Source: Tsukamurella sp. M9C (GTDB lineage: Bacteria; Actinomycetota; Actinomycetes; Mycobacteriales; Mycobacteriaceae). From it: a stretch of 36,510 nt of DNA. This document shows, piece after piece, positions 27,725 to 34,661 of the stretch. Position 1 is the stretch's first letter. Each line of letters opens with the position of its first letter. The position numbers were made by a program, and so were the translations under genes. Under the pieces are notes generated by a model, which had not been told where the DNA came from, did no database searches, and saw only the letters and a list, made by a program, of their open reading frames with translations. The stretch lies in assembly GCF_020169415.1 (NCBI RefSeq), contig NZ_JAIULG010000052.1, forward strand, positions 1-36,510. The letters run 5' to 3'.

Positions 27725-28765
27725 TCAGTCGTCCGGTGGCCGCGGCGGCACCGTCGACGCCCGGACGACGACCTCGGTGTGGATCTGCGCCGGCTCCCCG
27801 GGCGGGGCTCCCGCCAGGATCGCGAGCAGCATCGCGACGGTCGCGCGCACCTCGTCCTTCACCGCCCCGGTCATGCAGGTGATCGACGGGGTCGCGGTGC
27901 GGGAGTGCTCGGAATCGGACATGGTGGCGACGAGCAGCGCGTCGGGAACACGGATCCCGCGCTCGGCGAGCGCGGCGACGGTGCCCGCGGCGTGCCGGCC
28001 CGTCATGCAGACGATCGCGTCCGGCAGGGGGCCGTGCGCGCCGTCGGCCAGGGCGCCGGCGAAGGTGCGGCCCCCGTCGACCCCGGCCCGTTCCGGCACG
28101 GTGACGACCACCGGATCGGCGCGGCCGGTCTCGGCGCACCAGCGTCGGAAGGCGTTCTCGCTGTCGATGTTCCATGCGTTCGGGTCGGTGCCGCGGACGA
28201 GCAGGATGCGCCGGGCGTCGGCGTCCGCGAGGTGGTCGAGCATCCGCGTCATCCCGGCGTCGTCGTCCGTGGAGACCCAGTCGACCCGGTCGGGGCGGCC
28301 CGGGTCGCGCCCGATGGTGACGTAGGACAGGCCGCGCTCGTCGAGTCGCCGGAGCACCGGGTCGTCGTGGTGCGGGTTCACCACGATGTAGCCGTCCATC
28401 GAATAGGCGAGCGGCGGGGCGGCATGCGTGACGAGGTCGCGCAGCAGCATGACGCCCCTGCCGCGCTCGAGCAGCTCGACGCTGAGCATCCCGGCGATGC
28501 GGGAGAAGACGTCCACGCCCTCGGGGTTGTAGTCCTCGAGCGCGTCCAGCGAGCGGAAGACCAGGCCGACCGCGCCGAGCCGGGCGCCCTGCAGGCCGCG
28601 GGCGATGGCGTCGGCCTGGTAGCCCATCTCCTCCGCGACCTCGACGATCCGCGCCCGCGTCGCCGCCGACAGCGTGCCGGTGCCGTTGAGCGCCTGGGAG
28701 ACCGCGGCGGTCGAGACGCCGGCGCGGGCCGCCACGTCCCTGATGGTCAAGCCCCGTCGCCGCAT
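27725..28765 (-). CDS. LacI-family transcriptional regulator
   Basis: A 346-residue repressor. The N-terminal HTH (LTIRDVAARAGVSTAAVSQALNG, residues 6-28) is followed by the hinge helix segment ADAIARGLQGAR and a periplasmic-binding-protein-like effector domain (GAVGLVFRSLDALED through the C-terminus). The family usually senses small metabolites and releases a palindromic operator with central CG. Such a site, TTAAACGTTTAA, lies 31 bases upstream of its start codon, between it and the divergent C45/MHS genes. It therefore most likely represses that pair and itself. Start: ATG at 28765, with a GAGG just upstream. The effector is probably the substrate of the transporter and amidohydrolase; its identity cannot be read. 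Confidence 0.93.
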   Translation of the reverse strand: MRRRGLTIRDVAARAGVSTAAVSQALNGTGTLSAATRARIVEVAEEMGYQADAIARGLQGARLGAVGLVFRSLDALEDYNPEGVDVFSRIAGMLSVELLERGRGVMLLRDLVTHAAPPLAYSMDGYIVVNPHHDDPVLRRLDERGLSYVTIGRDPGRPDRVDWVSTDDDAGMTRMLDHLADADARRILLVRGTDPNAWNIDSENAFRRWCAETGRADPVVVTVPERAGVDGGRTFAGALADGAHGPLPDAIVCMTGRHAAGTVAALAERGIRVPDALLVATMSDSEHSRTATPSITCMTGAVKDEVRATVAMLLAILAGAPPGEPAQIHTEVVVRASTVPPRPPDD

Positions 28766-28791
28766 CCTCGGAATCCTACGGGCGGAACCCG

Positions 28792-28820
28792 TTGTATTAA
28801 ACGTTTAACTTTTCTATGGT
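28792..28820 (+). promoter_or_regulatory. Candidate promoter of the C45/MHS operon
   Basis: TTGTAT (28792-28797) and TATGGT (28815-28820) are separated by exactly 17 bases and resemble a housekeeping promoter. The LacI-type palindrome lies at the edge of the -35 and within the spacer, the classical arrangement for repression by steric block. The coding start lies 52 bases further on. Confidence 0.5.
28797..28808. promoter_or_regulatory. LacI-type operator TTAAACGTTTAA
   Basis: A perfect 12-bp AT-rich palindrome with central CG, the usual form of LacI-family operators, in a window where AT-rich palindromes are very rare. It lies between the divergent LacI regulator and the C45/MHS operon, and overlaps the candidate promoter of the latter. 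Confidence 0.72.
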
Positions 28821-28872
28821 CTGGATCACAGTCGCGGCGCCGGGCGTCGCGCACGATCGAGAAGAGGACCGG

Positions 28873-29934
28873 GTGCAGCTCTACACCGACATCACGACGA
28901 CCCCGACCGGCGCTGCGGCCGGCCGTGCCAGGGGCGCCCGCTTCGCGCCGCGGATCCGGCGCATCAGCGCGCTCTACGCGGCCCACTTCGCGGAACTCGG
29001 GATCGCCCCGGGCGTGGTCGCCGAGGTCGCGGCCGCGAGCCACGACGAACTGGCCGCCTGGGCTCCGCACCTCGCCGCCGAGGTCGACGGACTCGCCGCC
29101 GGCGCGGGGACGTCCCTCGCCGCGGTCGCCCTCCTCGACGCCCGCACCGAGATCCTCGCGCGCACCGCGCCGTCGCGCGAGGGGGAGTGCTCGACGATGG
29201 TGCGGGCCGTCCCCGGCGCGGCGCCCGAGACCCTCCAGACCTGGGACTGGCACGACCACCTCGCGCCGGACGGGCTCCTGCTGGCGGGGGTCGGGAACAC
29301 AGGCCTGCGGTTCAAACTGTTCACCGAGTTCGGCGTGTCCGGCAAGATCGGCCTCAACGACGCCGGTGTCGGCGTCCACTTCAACATCCTCAACCACCGC
29401 TCGGACGGGGGCGCCCCGGGCGTGCCGGTGCACGCGGTCGCACGCCGCGTCATCGAGGAGGCGACGGGCGTCGACCACGCCGTCGACCTCGTCCGGAGCG
29501 CGCGGGTCAGCGCGTCGACGGTGTTGACCGTCGCCGACCGGCACGGCCGGGCCGCGAGCATCGAGATGTGCCGCGCGGGAACGGCGGTCGTCCGCCCGGG
29601 TGAGGACGGCTGGCTGTTCCACACCAACCACTTCCTCGACCCGGAACTGGCGGCGGGGGACACGATCCCGCGCGTGGAATCGTCCACCGACCTGCGGATG
29701 GACGACATGGCCGCCCGGCGGGCGGACCTGTGCGCCGGCACCGGCCAGGCGCGCGCGAAGGCCCTCGCGGCCGACGGTACGGCGCCCCAGATCATGCGCC
29801 CCGACGTCTCGCTCCCGCTCATCGAGCAGTGGAGCACCCTCCTCACCGTCGCCCTGGACCTGGACGCCTTCGCGCTGTCCTACCGGGCCGGAACCCCCTT
29901 CGAGGCCGCAGAACTCGGCCTCCTCACCTTCTGA
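28873..29934 (+). CDS. C45-family acyltransferase/amidohydrolase (IAT-like)
   Basis: A 353-residue protein of the C45 peptidase family (acyl-CoA:6-aminopenicillanate acyltransferase type), Ntn hydrolases that self-cleave to expose an N-terminal Cys. The likely nucleophile is Cys106 in EGECSTM, close to the Cys103 position known in penicillin acyltransferase. Further family features are LQTWDWHDHL, GKIGLNDAGVGVHFNIL, the GVPVHAVARRVIEEATGVDHAVDL helix region, and LFHTNHFLDPEL. Family members hydrolyse or exchange acyl groups on amide bonds, for example N-acyl amino acids. Start: GTG at 28873 behind AGAGGA; the in-frame ATG at 28816 lies inside the presumed -10 box and is rejected. No signal peptide. 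Followed after 13 bases by a transporter, suggesting uptake and cleavage of the same substrate under LacI control. Confidence 0.87.
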   Translation: MQLYTDITTTPTGAAAGRARGARFAPRIRRISALYAAHFAELGIAPGVVAEVAAASHDELAAWAPHLAAEVDGLAAGAGTSLAAVALLDARTEILARTAPSREGECSTMVRAVPGAAPETLQTWDWHDHLAPDGLLLAGVGNTGLRFKLFTEFGVSGKIGLNDAGVGVHFNILNHRSDGGAPGVPVHAVARRVIEEATGVDHAVDLVRSARVSASTVLTVADRHGRAASIEMCRAGTAVVRPGEDGWLFHTNHFLDPELAAGDTIPRVESSTDLRMDDMAARRADLCAGTGQARAKALAADGTAPQIMRPDVSLPLIEQWSTLLTVALDLDAFALSYRAGTPFEAAELGLLTF

Positions 29935-29947
29935 TCGGACTTCGACC

Positions 29948-31303
29948 ATGGCAACCCACCAGCACTCCGCGCGCCCGTCCGCGCGGAAGATCTTCACCGT
30001 CTCCGGCTTCGGCACCGCGATGGAGTACTACGACTTCTCGATCTACGGGCTCGCCGCGGCGCTCGTCTTCCCGAAGATCTTCTTCCCCGACCTCAGCCCC
30101 ATGGTGGGCACCCTGGTCTCCTTCCTCACGTTCGGGGCGGGCTTCCTCGCCCGGCCCCTCGGCGGCCTCGTGATCGGCCACTTCGGCGACAAGGTGGGCC
30201 GGCGCCCGATGCTCATCCTGACCCTGCTGGTCATGGGCCTGTCGACCTTCGTCCTCGGCTGCCTGCCGACGGCGGACAGCGTCGGGATGCTCGCCCCGGT
30301 GCTGCTCGTGCTGGTGCGCATCGTGCAGGGCTTCGCGGCGGGCGGCGAGTGGGGCGGTGCGGCCCTGATCGGGATCGAGAGCGCGCCCGACGACCGGCGC
30401 GGTCTCTGGGGCAGCTTCACCAGCGTGGGGATCGGGATCGGGACGGTGCTCGGCATCGCGGTGTTCACCTTGGTCAGTGCGCTCTCGGGCGATGCGATCT
30501 CCGGGGCCGGGCTGGCCGGTGGTGCCTGGCGGATCCCGTTCCTGCTCGGCGGCGTGCTCGTGGTCTTCGGTCTCGTGATGCGGTTGCGCGCCCCGCAGGA
30601 GTCGGCGCCCCATCCCGGCGAAGACCGGAAGGCGCAGCCGCTGCCCATCTTCACCGTGCTGCGCCGGTTCCCCGCGGTGGTGCTGTGCGCGGTGGGCATC
30701 TCCTTCGGGTACATCACGCTGGCCTACGTCACCTCGGTGTTCATGCTCACCTACATGACCGAGATCGGCTACGGCGACACCGACAACCTCCTCATCAGCC
30801 TGGCCGGCGCGATCGCCCTGATCCCCGGGGCGGCGTTCTTCGCGCTGCTGTCGGACCGGATCGGACGCAAGAAGGTGATGATCGGGGGCGCGGGCCTCAT
30901 CCTGGCCGTCTACGTCGCGTACTTCGCGATCGTTCCGCTGCACCACCTGGCCGCGACCTACGCGATCAGCGTCGTGTCCGGGTTCGTGGTCGGCGCGGCC
31001 CAGGGGCCGATCCCGGCGTTCCTCGGCGAGCAGTTCCCGCGGGAGGTCCGCTACACCGCCATCTCGGCGACGTACCAGGTCGGATCCGCGATCGGCGGGG
31101 CGACCGCCGCCGGTACCGCCACGTGGCTGCTGATCGCCTTCGACGGTCACTGGATCGGCGTCGTCGGATACCTCGCCGTCACTCTCGGTGTGCTGGCCCT
31201 CTGCTCATCCCGTCTGCGCGAGACCGCGTTCGAGCCGTTGCCGGAGAACCGGGACGCCGAGGGCTCGCGGTCGGCCGACGCGGACGCGACCGCGCGACCG
31301 TGA
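29948..31303 (+). CDS. MHS-type MFS transporter (metabolite:H+ symporter)
   Basis: A 451-residue, 12-segment major facilitator of the metabolite:H+ symporter group (ProP, ShiA, KgtP relatives). Signatures: GTAMEYYDFSIYGLAAALVFPKIFFP in the first segment region (seen as GTAMEYYDFSIYG), ARPLGGLVIGHFGDKVGRRPML containing motif A, VRIVQGFAAGGEWGGAALIGIE, and AFFALLSDRIGRKKVM as the second motif A. Such proteins import organic acids, aromatic acids or zwitterions with protons. It is the second gene after the C45 hydrolase, 13 bases apart, and probably imports its substrate. Start: ATG at 29948; a weak CGGA lies upstream. The C-terminal 25 residues are hydrophilic. A longer open frame reaching back to 29600 overlaps the C45 gene and is rejected. 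Confidence 0.92.
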   Translation: MATHQHSARPSARKIFTVSGFGTAMEYYDFSIYGLAAALVFPKIFFPDLSPMVGTLVSFLTFGAGFLARPLGGLVIGHFGDKVGRRPMLILTLLVMGLSTFVLGCLPTADSVGMLAPVLLVLVRIVQGFAAGGEWGGAALIGIESAPDDRRGLWGSFTSVGIGIGTVLGIAVFTLVSALSGDAISGAGLAGGAWRIPFLLGGVLVVFGLVMRLRAPQESAPHPGEDRKAQPLPIFTVLRRFPAVVLCAVGISFGYITLAYVTSVFMLTYMTEIGYGDTDNLLISLAGAIALIPGAAFFALLSDRIGRKKVMIGGAGLILAVYVAYFAIVPLHHLAATYAISVVSGFVVGAAQGPIPAFLGEQFPREVRYTAISATYQVGSAIGGATAAGTATWLLIAFDGHWIGVVGYLAVTLGVLALCSSRLRETAFEPLPENRDAEGSRSADADATARP

Positions 31304-31862
31304 GCCGGCGTCCGGCCGGCGGGTCCGGGGCGTCGCCGATTCGATGGGGCCGCAACGAGGTTCGGGCGCCGGCCCTGCCGGGACCGCAACGTCGAGACAG
31401 CGAGTGGCCCGGTGTCGCACGCGCGGCGACGCCGCGGCGATGCCAAAACGTACGGTGTACTGATTGTGGCGGGAATGGCCCAGGCAACGGCCGGCCGGCG
31501 GCGCCCGGGCTCGTGATAGGCGCGGTTGCCGGGTGTGATCGGAAAAATTACTACCGCGAAACACCCTGTTCTTCACGCTGGGGAAGAGAGTTGCCGAAGT
31601 CGCTTTCCGCGCATTGTGGTCGCGTTCACATCGTGTTGTTTTCGTTACCCGTGTTTCCTGGAATCCGCTCGCCCGGTCGTGTTTGCTCAGAGGTGGGTCG
31701 AATCGGTAGCCATAGCAACCACCTCTGAAATCTTTTTCACTCCAATGCTTCTCATCCGTGTGCCGCGGCCGTGCCGCAGGCGCACGGTGATCGGTGCTGC
31801 GCTGTGGACGCCCGTTCGCCCGCTCGAAGGAATGGTCGTGCGCGATGGGAGAAGGAGAATTC
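31304..31862. other. Gene-free, less GC-rich intergenic region
   Basis: 559 bases without a convincing gene. Small open frames on both strands lack the strong G/C third-position bias seen in every real gene here. From about 31440 to 31800 the base composition is visibly richer in A and T than anywhere else in the window. Contents: a short GCCGGC hairpin just after the transporter stop, a long hairpin with T-run at 31687-31737, and the Shine-Dalgarno of the next gene (AAGGAG at 31854-31859). The 125 bases after the T-run could be the promoter and leader of the secreted-protein gene. I recognise no known riboswitch or RNA family. Confidence 0.6.
31687..31737 (+). terminator. Hairpin followed by T-run
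   Basis: TCAGAGGTGG (31687-31696) pairs perfectly with CCACCTCTGA (31719-31728) over a 22-base loop and is followed by AATCTTTTT. This is the only hairpin with a T-run noticed in the window. It could end a transcript from the C45/MHS operon or a small RNA encoded just upstream, or act as a leader attenuator. Confidence 0.5.
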
Positions 31863-32750
31863 ATGTCCAGGTATCAGGGGCGGCACCGTAAGAACACCGG
31901 GACGGCCGCATCGGTGACGCGGATGACCGCATCGGCGGCCGCCGCCGTCGCGGTGGGTTCGATCTGGCTCGGCGCGGGCACCGCCCAGGCGGGTGGCGAC
32001 CCCTCGAAGCCGCCCGCCCCCGTGCAACCGGCGGGTCCGGGCAAGCCCGGCGCCTCGGGCCGCACGAGCGGCGCGGGCGGCGGCGGTGCGCAGGCCGCCA
32101 CGGCCCAGGGTGGCGCCGGGCAGCAGGGCGCCGCAGGGCAGCCCGTCGGCGCGGCCCAGCAGGGCGGCGGATCGGGTGCCGGCGGAACCGGCGCGAGCAC
32201 GGGCCCCGGAGGCGGCGCGGGCCGCACCGCCCCCCAGGGCGCCACTGCCCCGCAGGGCGTGGCACCGCAGGGCACCGCGCCGCAGGGTGCGGCACCGCAG
32301 GGGCCCTCCGCCGCGGGTGGTGGTCGCGCGGTTCCCGCCGCCACCGGCGGAGCGGGCGCCCCGGACGCCTCCGGCGGCGCGGGCTCGGTCGCGACGGGAG
32401 TCGGCCCACTCGACGCGGATTCGACCGCCCAGGTCGCGGGCTCGGGCGCCGCCGGGAGTGCGTCGTCGGCCGGTTCGGAGCGCGACACCGCCGCGTCGCT
32501 CGCGGGGACCGGATCCACCGGCTCGAGCGCCGAGGGCACCACCGGCACCGCCGGCGGAGTGACGTCGACCGGGTCGGGCGGGTCCGCATCCACGGGGACG
32601 AGCGGCGCGGGTGGATCAAGTGTGGGCGGCGGGGCTTCGTCCGCGGACGCGGGTGTCTCGGCCTCCGTCCCGGGCGCGTCCACCTCGTCGGGCTCGGACT
32701 CCGGCGGCGGACTGCTCAGCGGCGTCCTCGACGCGATCCCCCTGCTCTAG
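31863..32750 (+). CDS. Secreted Gly/Ala-rich low-complexity protein with APQG repeats
   Basis: A 295-residue exported protein. The N-terminus SRYQGRHRKN carries the GRHRK motif common before signal peptides of Rpf-like and other cell-wall proteins in Mycobacteriales. A hydrophobic stretch (ASAAAAVAVGSIWLGAG) and a probable signal-peptidase site after AQA (residue 43) follow. The mature part is almost entirely Gly, Ala, Ser, Thr, Pro and Gln: a Gln-Gly-rich section, then five tightly spaced APQG units (about residues 123-146), a Ser/Thr/Gly section, and a hydrophobic C-terminus (GGGLLSGVLDAIPLL). It has no catalytic domain and may be a surface or matrix filler. Start: ATG at 31863 with AAGGAG five bases before it; the longer frame from 31794 would spoil the signal peptide. 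Function unknown. Confidence 0.82.
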   Translation: MSRYQGRHRKNTGTAASVTRMTASAAAAVAVGSIWLGAGTAQAGGDPSKPPAPVQPAGPGKPGASGRTSGAGGGGAQAATAQGGAGQQGAAGQPVGAAQQGGGSGAGGTGASTGPGGGAGRTAPQGATAPQGVAPQGTAPQGAAPQGPSAAGGGRAVPAATGGAGAPDASGGAGSVATGVGPLDADSTAQVAGSGAAGSASSAGSERDTAASLAGTGSTGSSAEGTTGTAGGVTSTGSGGSASTGTSGAGGSSVGGGASSADAGVSASVPGASTSSGSDSGGGLLSGVLDAIPLL

Positions 32751-32756
32751 CGGCGA

Positions 32757-32785
32757 GCGCCGCGCCTCGAACCGGGGCGCGGCGC
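32757..32785. terminator. Hairpin between convergent genes
   Basis: GCGCCGCGCC (32757-32766) and GGCGCGGCGC (32776-32785) form a perfect 10-bp stem, with further pairing possible in the loop. It lies in the 53-base gap between the stops of the secreted-protein gene and the convergent monooxygenase gene. No T-run. Confidence 0.6.
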
Positions 32786-32803
32786 GTCGTCGGGCGAGGG
32801 CCC

Positions 32804-33955
32804 TCAGTCGGGCGGCGACCAGCGCTGCGCGCTGCGGAAGACCCGGTCCATCATCCGGTTCGGGGCGGCCCGCATCGCCAGGTCGCGCCCGCGGGCGAGG
32901 AGCGGCGTGGGCGCCTGCAGCGCGGCGCCCAGCAGGTGCGCCTGCCGCGCGATGGACTGCGTGCGCGGCCGCCGGGCCTTGTCGTAGGCGGCGAGCTTGG
33001 TCGGGATGTCGCGGGGATCGTGATCCCGCGCGATCGGCCGGAGCAGCGAGACCAGCACGGCCGCGTCCTCCAGCGCCAGGTTCGCGCCCTGCCCCAGGGT
33101 GGGCGGCATGGCGTGCGCCGCGTCGCCGACCAGCGCCGCCGGGCCGCGCGCGTAGGTGCGCAGCGGGTGCGCGAGCCGTTCGATGGGCTGGTAGCCGATG
33201 CGCTCCGGGGCTGTCGCTGCGAGCAGATCGGGGATCGGGTCGTGCCAGTCCCGGTAGCGCTCGAGGAGTTCTCCGGGTTCGGGCAGGTCATCGTCGGCGG
33301 CGGGCCGCACCGCGAACCAGTAGACGCGGCCGTCGGCGAGCGGGACGTAACCGAACCGCTCGCCCCGGCCGAAGCTCTCCCCGCTGTCGGTCAGCGCGAC
33401 GGGACCGTCGGTGATGCCCCGCCAGGCGCCGTATCCGCAGTACGCCGCGCCCGGGTCGCCGGCGTGGCTGCCGCGCACCCGGCTTCGGATGCCGTCGGCG
33501 CCGATCAGGACGTGCCAGTCCTCGAGCAGGCCGCTCGGACCCAGGTCCAGCGTCTCCCGGCTGAGGCCCTCCACCCGGATGCCCGGCCGGACGGTGTCCG
33601 GGGCCAGGTCCTGGAGCAGGGCGCGGTGCAGGTCGGTGCGGTCCACCACGCGCAGCTCGGCGACGGTGGCGGGCGAGAAGAGGCCCAGCCGGGTGCCGTC
33701 CGCGCGGCGGGTGCCGTACGGGACGGACGGCGGACCGTCGGCCACGACCGCCCGCACCCGCTCCTCCAGGCCGAGCGAGCGGAGAGCGGCGAAACCGTTG
33801 GAGAACAACGAGAGTCCGGAGCCGCGGGGCAGGAAGCGCGCGGCCTGTTCCAGGACGATCACCTCGGCGCCGGCGCGCTGCAGGCCGGAGGCCACCGCCA
33901 GCCCGCCGATGCCGGCGCCGACGACGGCGACGCGCAGTGAGTTCGTCCTCCACAT
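32804..33955 (-). CDS. FAD-dependent monooxygenase (class A type)
   Basis: A 383-residue flavoprotein hydroxylase of the PHBH/UbiH fold. The FAD-binding VVGAGIGGLAVASGLQRAG lies at about residues 10-28, the DG motif GADGIRSRVRG at about 160-170, and the GD motif GDAAHAMPPTLGQGANLALEDA at about 280-301, where FAD ribose is bound and substrate access is gated. These are the three hallmarks of single-component NAD(P)H-dependent aromatic or polyketide hydroxylases. The substrate is unknown. Start: ATG at 33955, just after a GAGGG; the frame remains open for another 191 codons upstream, but that part lies over the divergent hot-dog gene and is rejected. The C-terminus contains a basic helix (RMMDRVFRSAQRW). 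It diverges from the 34121 gene across 165 bases. Confidence 0.92.
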   Translation of the reverse strand: MWRTNSLRVAVVGAGIGGLAVASGLQRAGAEVIVLEQAARFLPRGSGLSLFSNGFAALRSLGLEERVRAVVADGPPSVPYGTRRADGTRLGLFSPATVAELRVVDRTDLHRALLQDLAPDTVRPGIRVEGLSRETLDLGPSGLLEDWHVLIGADGIRSRVRGSHAGDPGAAYCGYGAWRGITDGPVALTDSGESFGRGERFGYVPLADGRVYWFAVRPAADDDLPEPGELLERYRDWHDPIPDLLAATAPERIGYQPIERLAHPLRTYARGPAALVGDAAHAMPPTLGQGANLALEDAAVLVSLLRPIARDHDPRDIPTKLAAYDKARRPRTQSIARQAHLLGAALQAPTPLLARGRDLAMRAAPNRMMDRVFRSAQRWSPPD

Positions 33956-34041
33956 GCCCTCGACGCTAGTGCCGAACGAGCGCCGTGTCACCGAGGCGGG
34001 CGCCACGTGACACGTCGTGTTGTCAGAGGGCTGTGTTGTGT

Positions 34042-34070
34042 TTGGGATCGCACCCGACCTGTGGTTATCC
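34042..34070 (+). promoter_or_regulatory. Weak promoter candidate for the hot-dog gene
   Basis: TTGGGA (34042-34047) and TTATCC (34065-34070) with a 17-base spacer lie 50 bases before the chosen start at 34121, in the divergent gap with the monooxygenase gene. This is the best -35/-10 pair I see there, but both boxes are imperfect. Confidence 0.3.
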
Positions 34071-34120
34071 TTGTGCGTCCCTCCACCGCTGAACGAGGGC
34101 AGAGCCCTCGAGGAGTGACC

Positions 34121-34651
34121 GTGGCCGTCGCCGACGAATGGGAACTGTGGTTCCCCGATGCCTACGAGATCGGCGCGGAAACGGTGCGGTCCTTCGCCCG
34201 CGCCACCCGCAGCTGGGACGTCCCCTACGCGGTCAGCCGCCGCCTCCCCGACGACGTGGCGGTGCCGGCCACCATGCTCGGCGCCCCGATGCTGCAGGCC
34301 GCGTCCGGGGTGGTCGGGAAGGCCATCCCGGGCTGCAACCTTTCCGCGATCCTGCACGCCGGCCAGGCCTTCACCTACCTGCGCCCGCTGCACGTCGGCG
34401 ACGTCCTCAGCCTGGGGGTGCGGTTGACGTCGCACGTCGTCAAGGCGGAGACCGACCTCATCGTCGTCGAGTGCATGGTCTACGCGGGCGACGAGCCCTC
34501 GCTCGGCGGAGAGATCTTCCTGGTGCACAGCCAGCGGGAGACCGGGATCGACTTGGAGGCCGCCGACCGGCTCGCCGACGAGGTGATGATGACCGGGACC
34601 GGGCCGTCTAACAGCGACGCCTACGCCGCTAACGTCGCCGAGTCCCGCTGA
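34121..34651 (+). CDS. Hot-dog (MaoC/FAS1-like dehydratase) family protein
   Basis: A 176-residue protein resembling a hot-dog domain of the MaoC/FAS1-like group. After an N-terminal WELWFPDAYEIGAETVRSFARATRSWDVPYA, seen as WELWFPDAYEIG and RSFARATRSWDVPYA, come SAILHAGQAFTYLRPLHVGDVL and VVECMVYAGDEPSLGGEIFLVHSQRE. These are the beta-hairpin signatures of HadA/HadC-like subunits. The hydratase motif GDxNPxH is not intact (RSWDVPY), so by itself it is probably non-catalytic, and no catalytic partner gene is adjacent. Start: GTG at 34121 with AGGAG five bases upstream; GTG at 34115 overlaps that site, and an ATG at 34007 would add 38 residues without family character. It converges on eccA with a 10-base gap. 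Confidence 0.75.
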   Translation: MAVADEWELWFPDAYEIGAETVRSFARATRSWDVPYAVSRRLPDDVAVPATMLGAPMLQAASGVVGKAIPGCNLSAILHAGQAFTYLRPLHVGDVLSLGVRLTSHVVKAETDLIVVECMVYAGDEPSLGGEIFLVHSQRETGIDLEAADRLADEVMMTGTGPSNSDAYAANVAESR

Positions 34652-34661
34652 GCGAGTCGGG

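Noticed and set aside
28816-28872. ATG at 28816 as start of the C45 gene
   Set aside because: It falls inside the presumed -10 box and has no Shine-Dalgarno; GTG at 28873 has AGAGGA and fits the family N-terminus.
27680-29527. Plus-strand 615-codon frame across the LacI gene
   Set aside because: It is antisense to a clear LacI regulator and then runs out of frame through the C45 gene.
31205-31864. Minus-strand 219-codon frame in the intergenic region
   Set aside because: No G/C third-position bias, no domain, and it overlaps the 3' end of the transporter gene.
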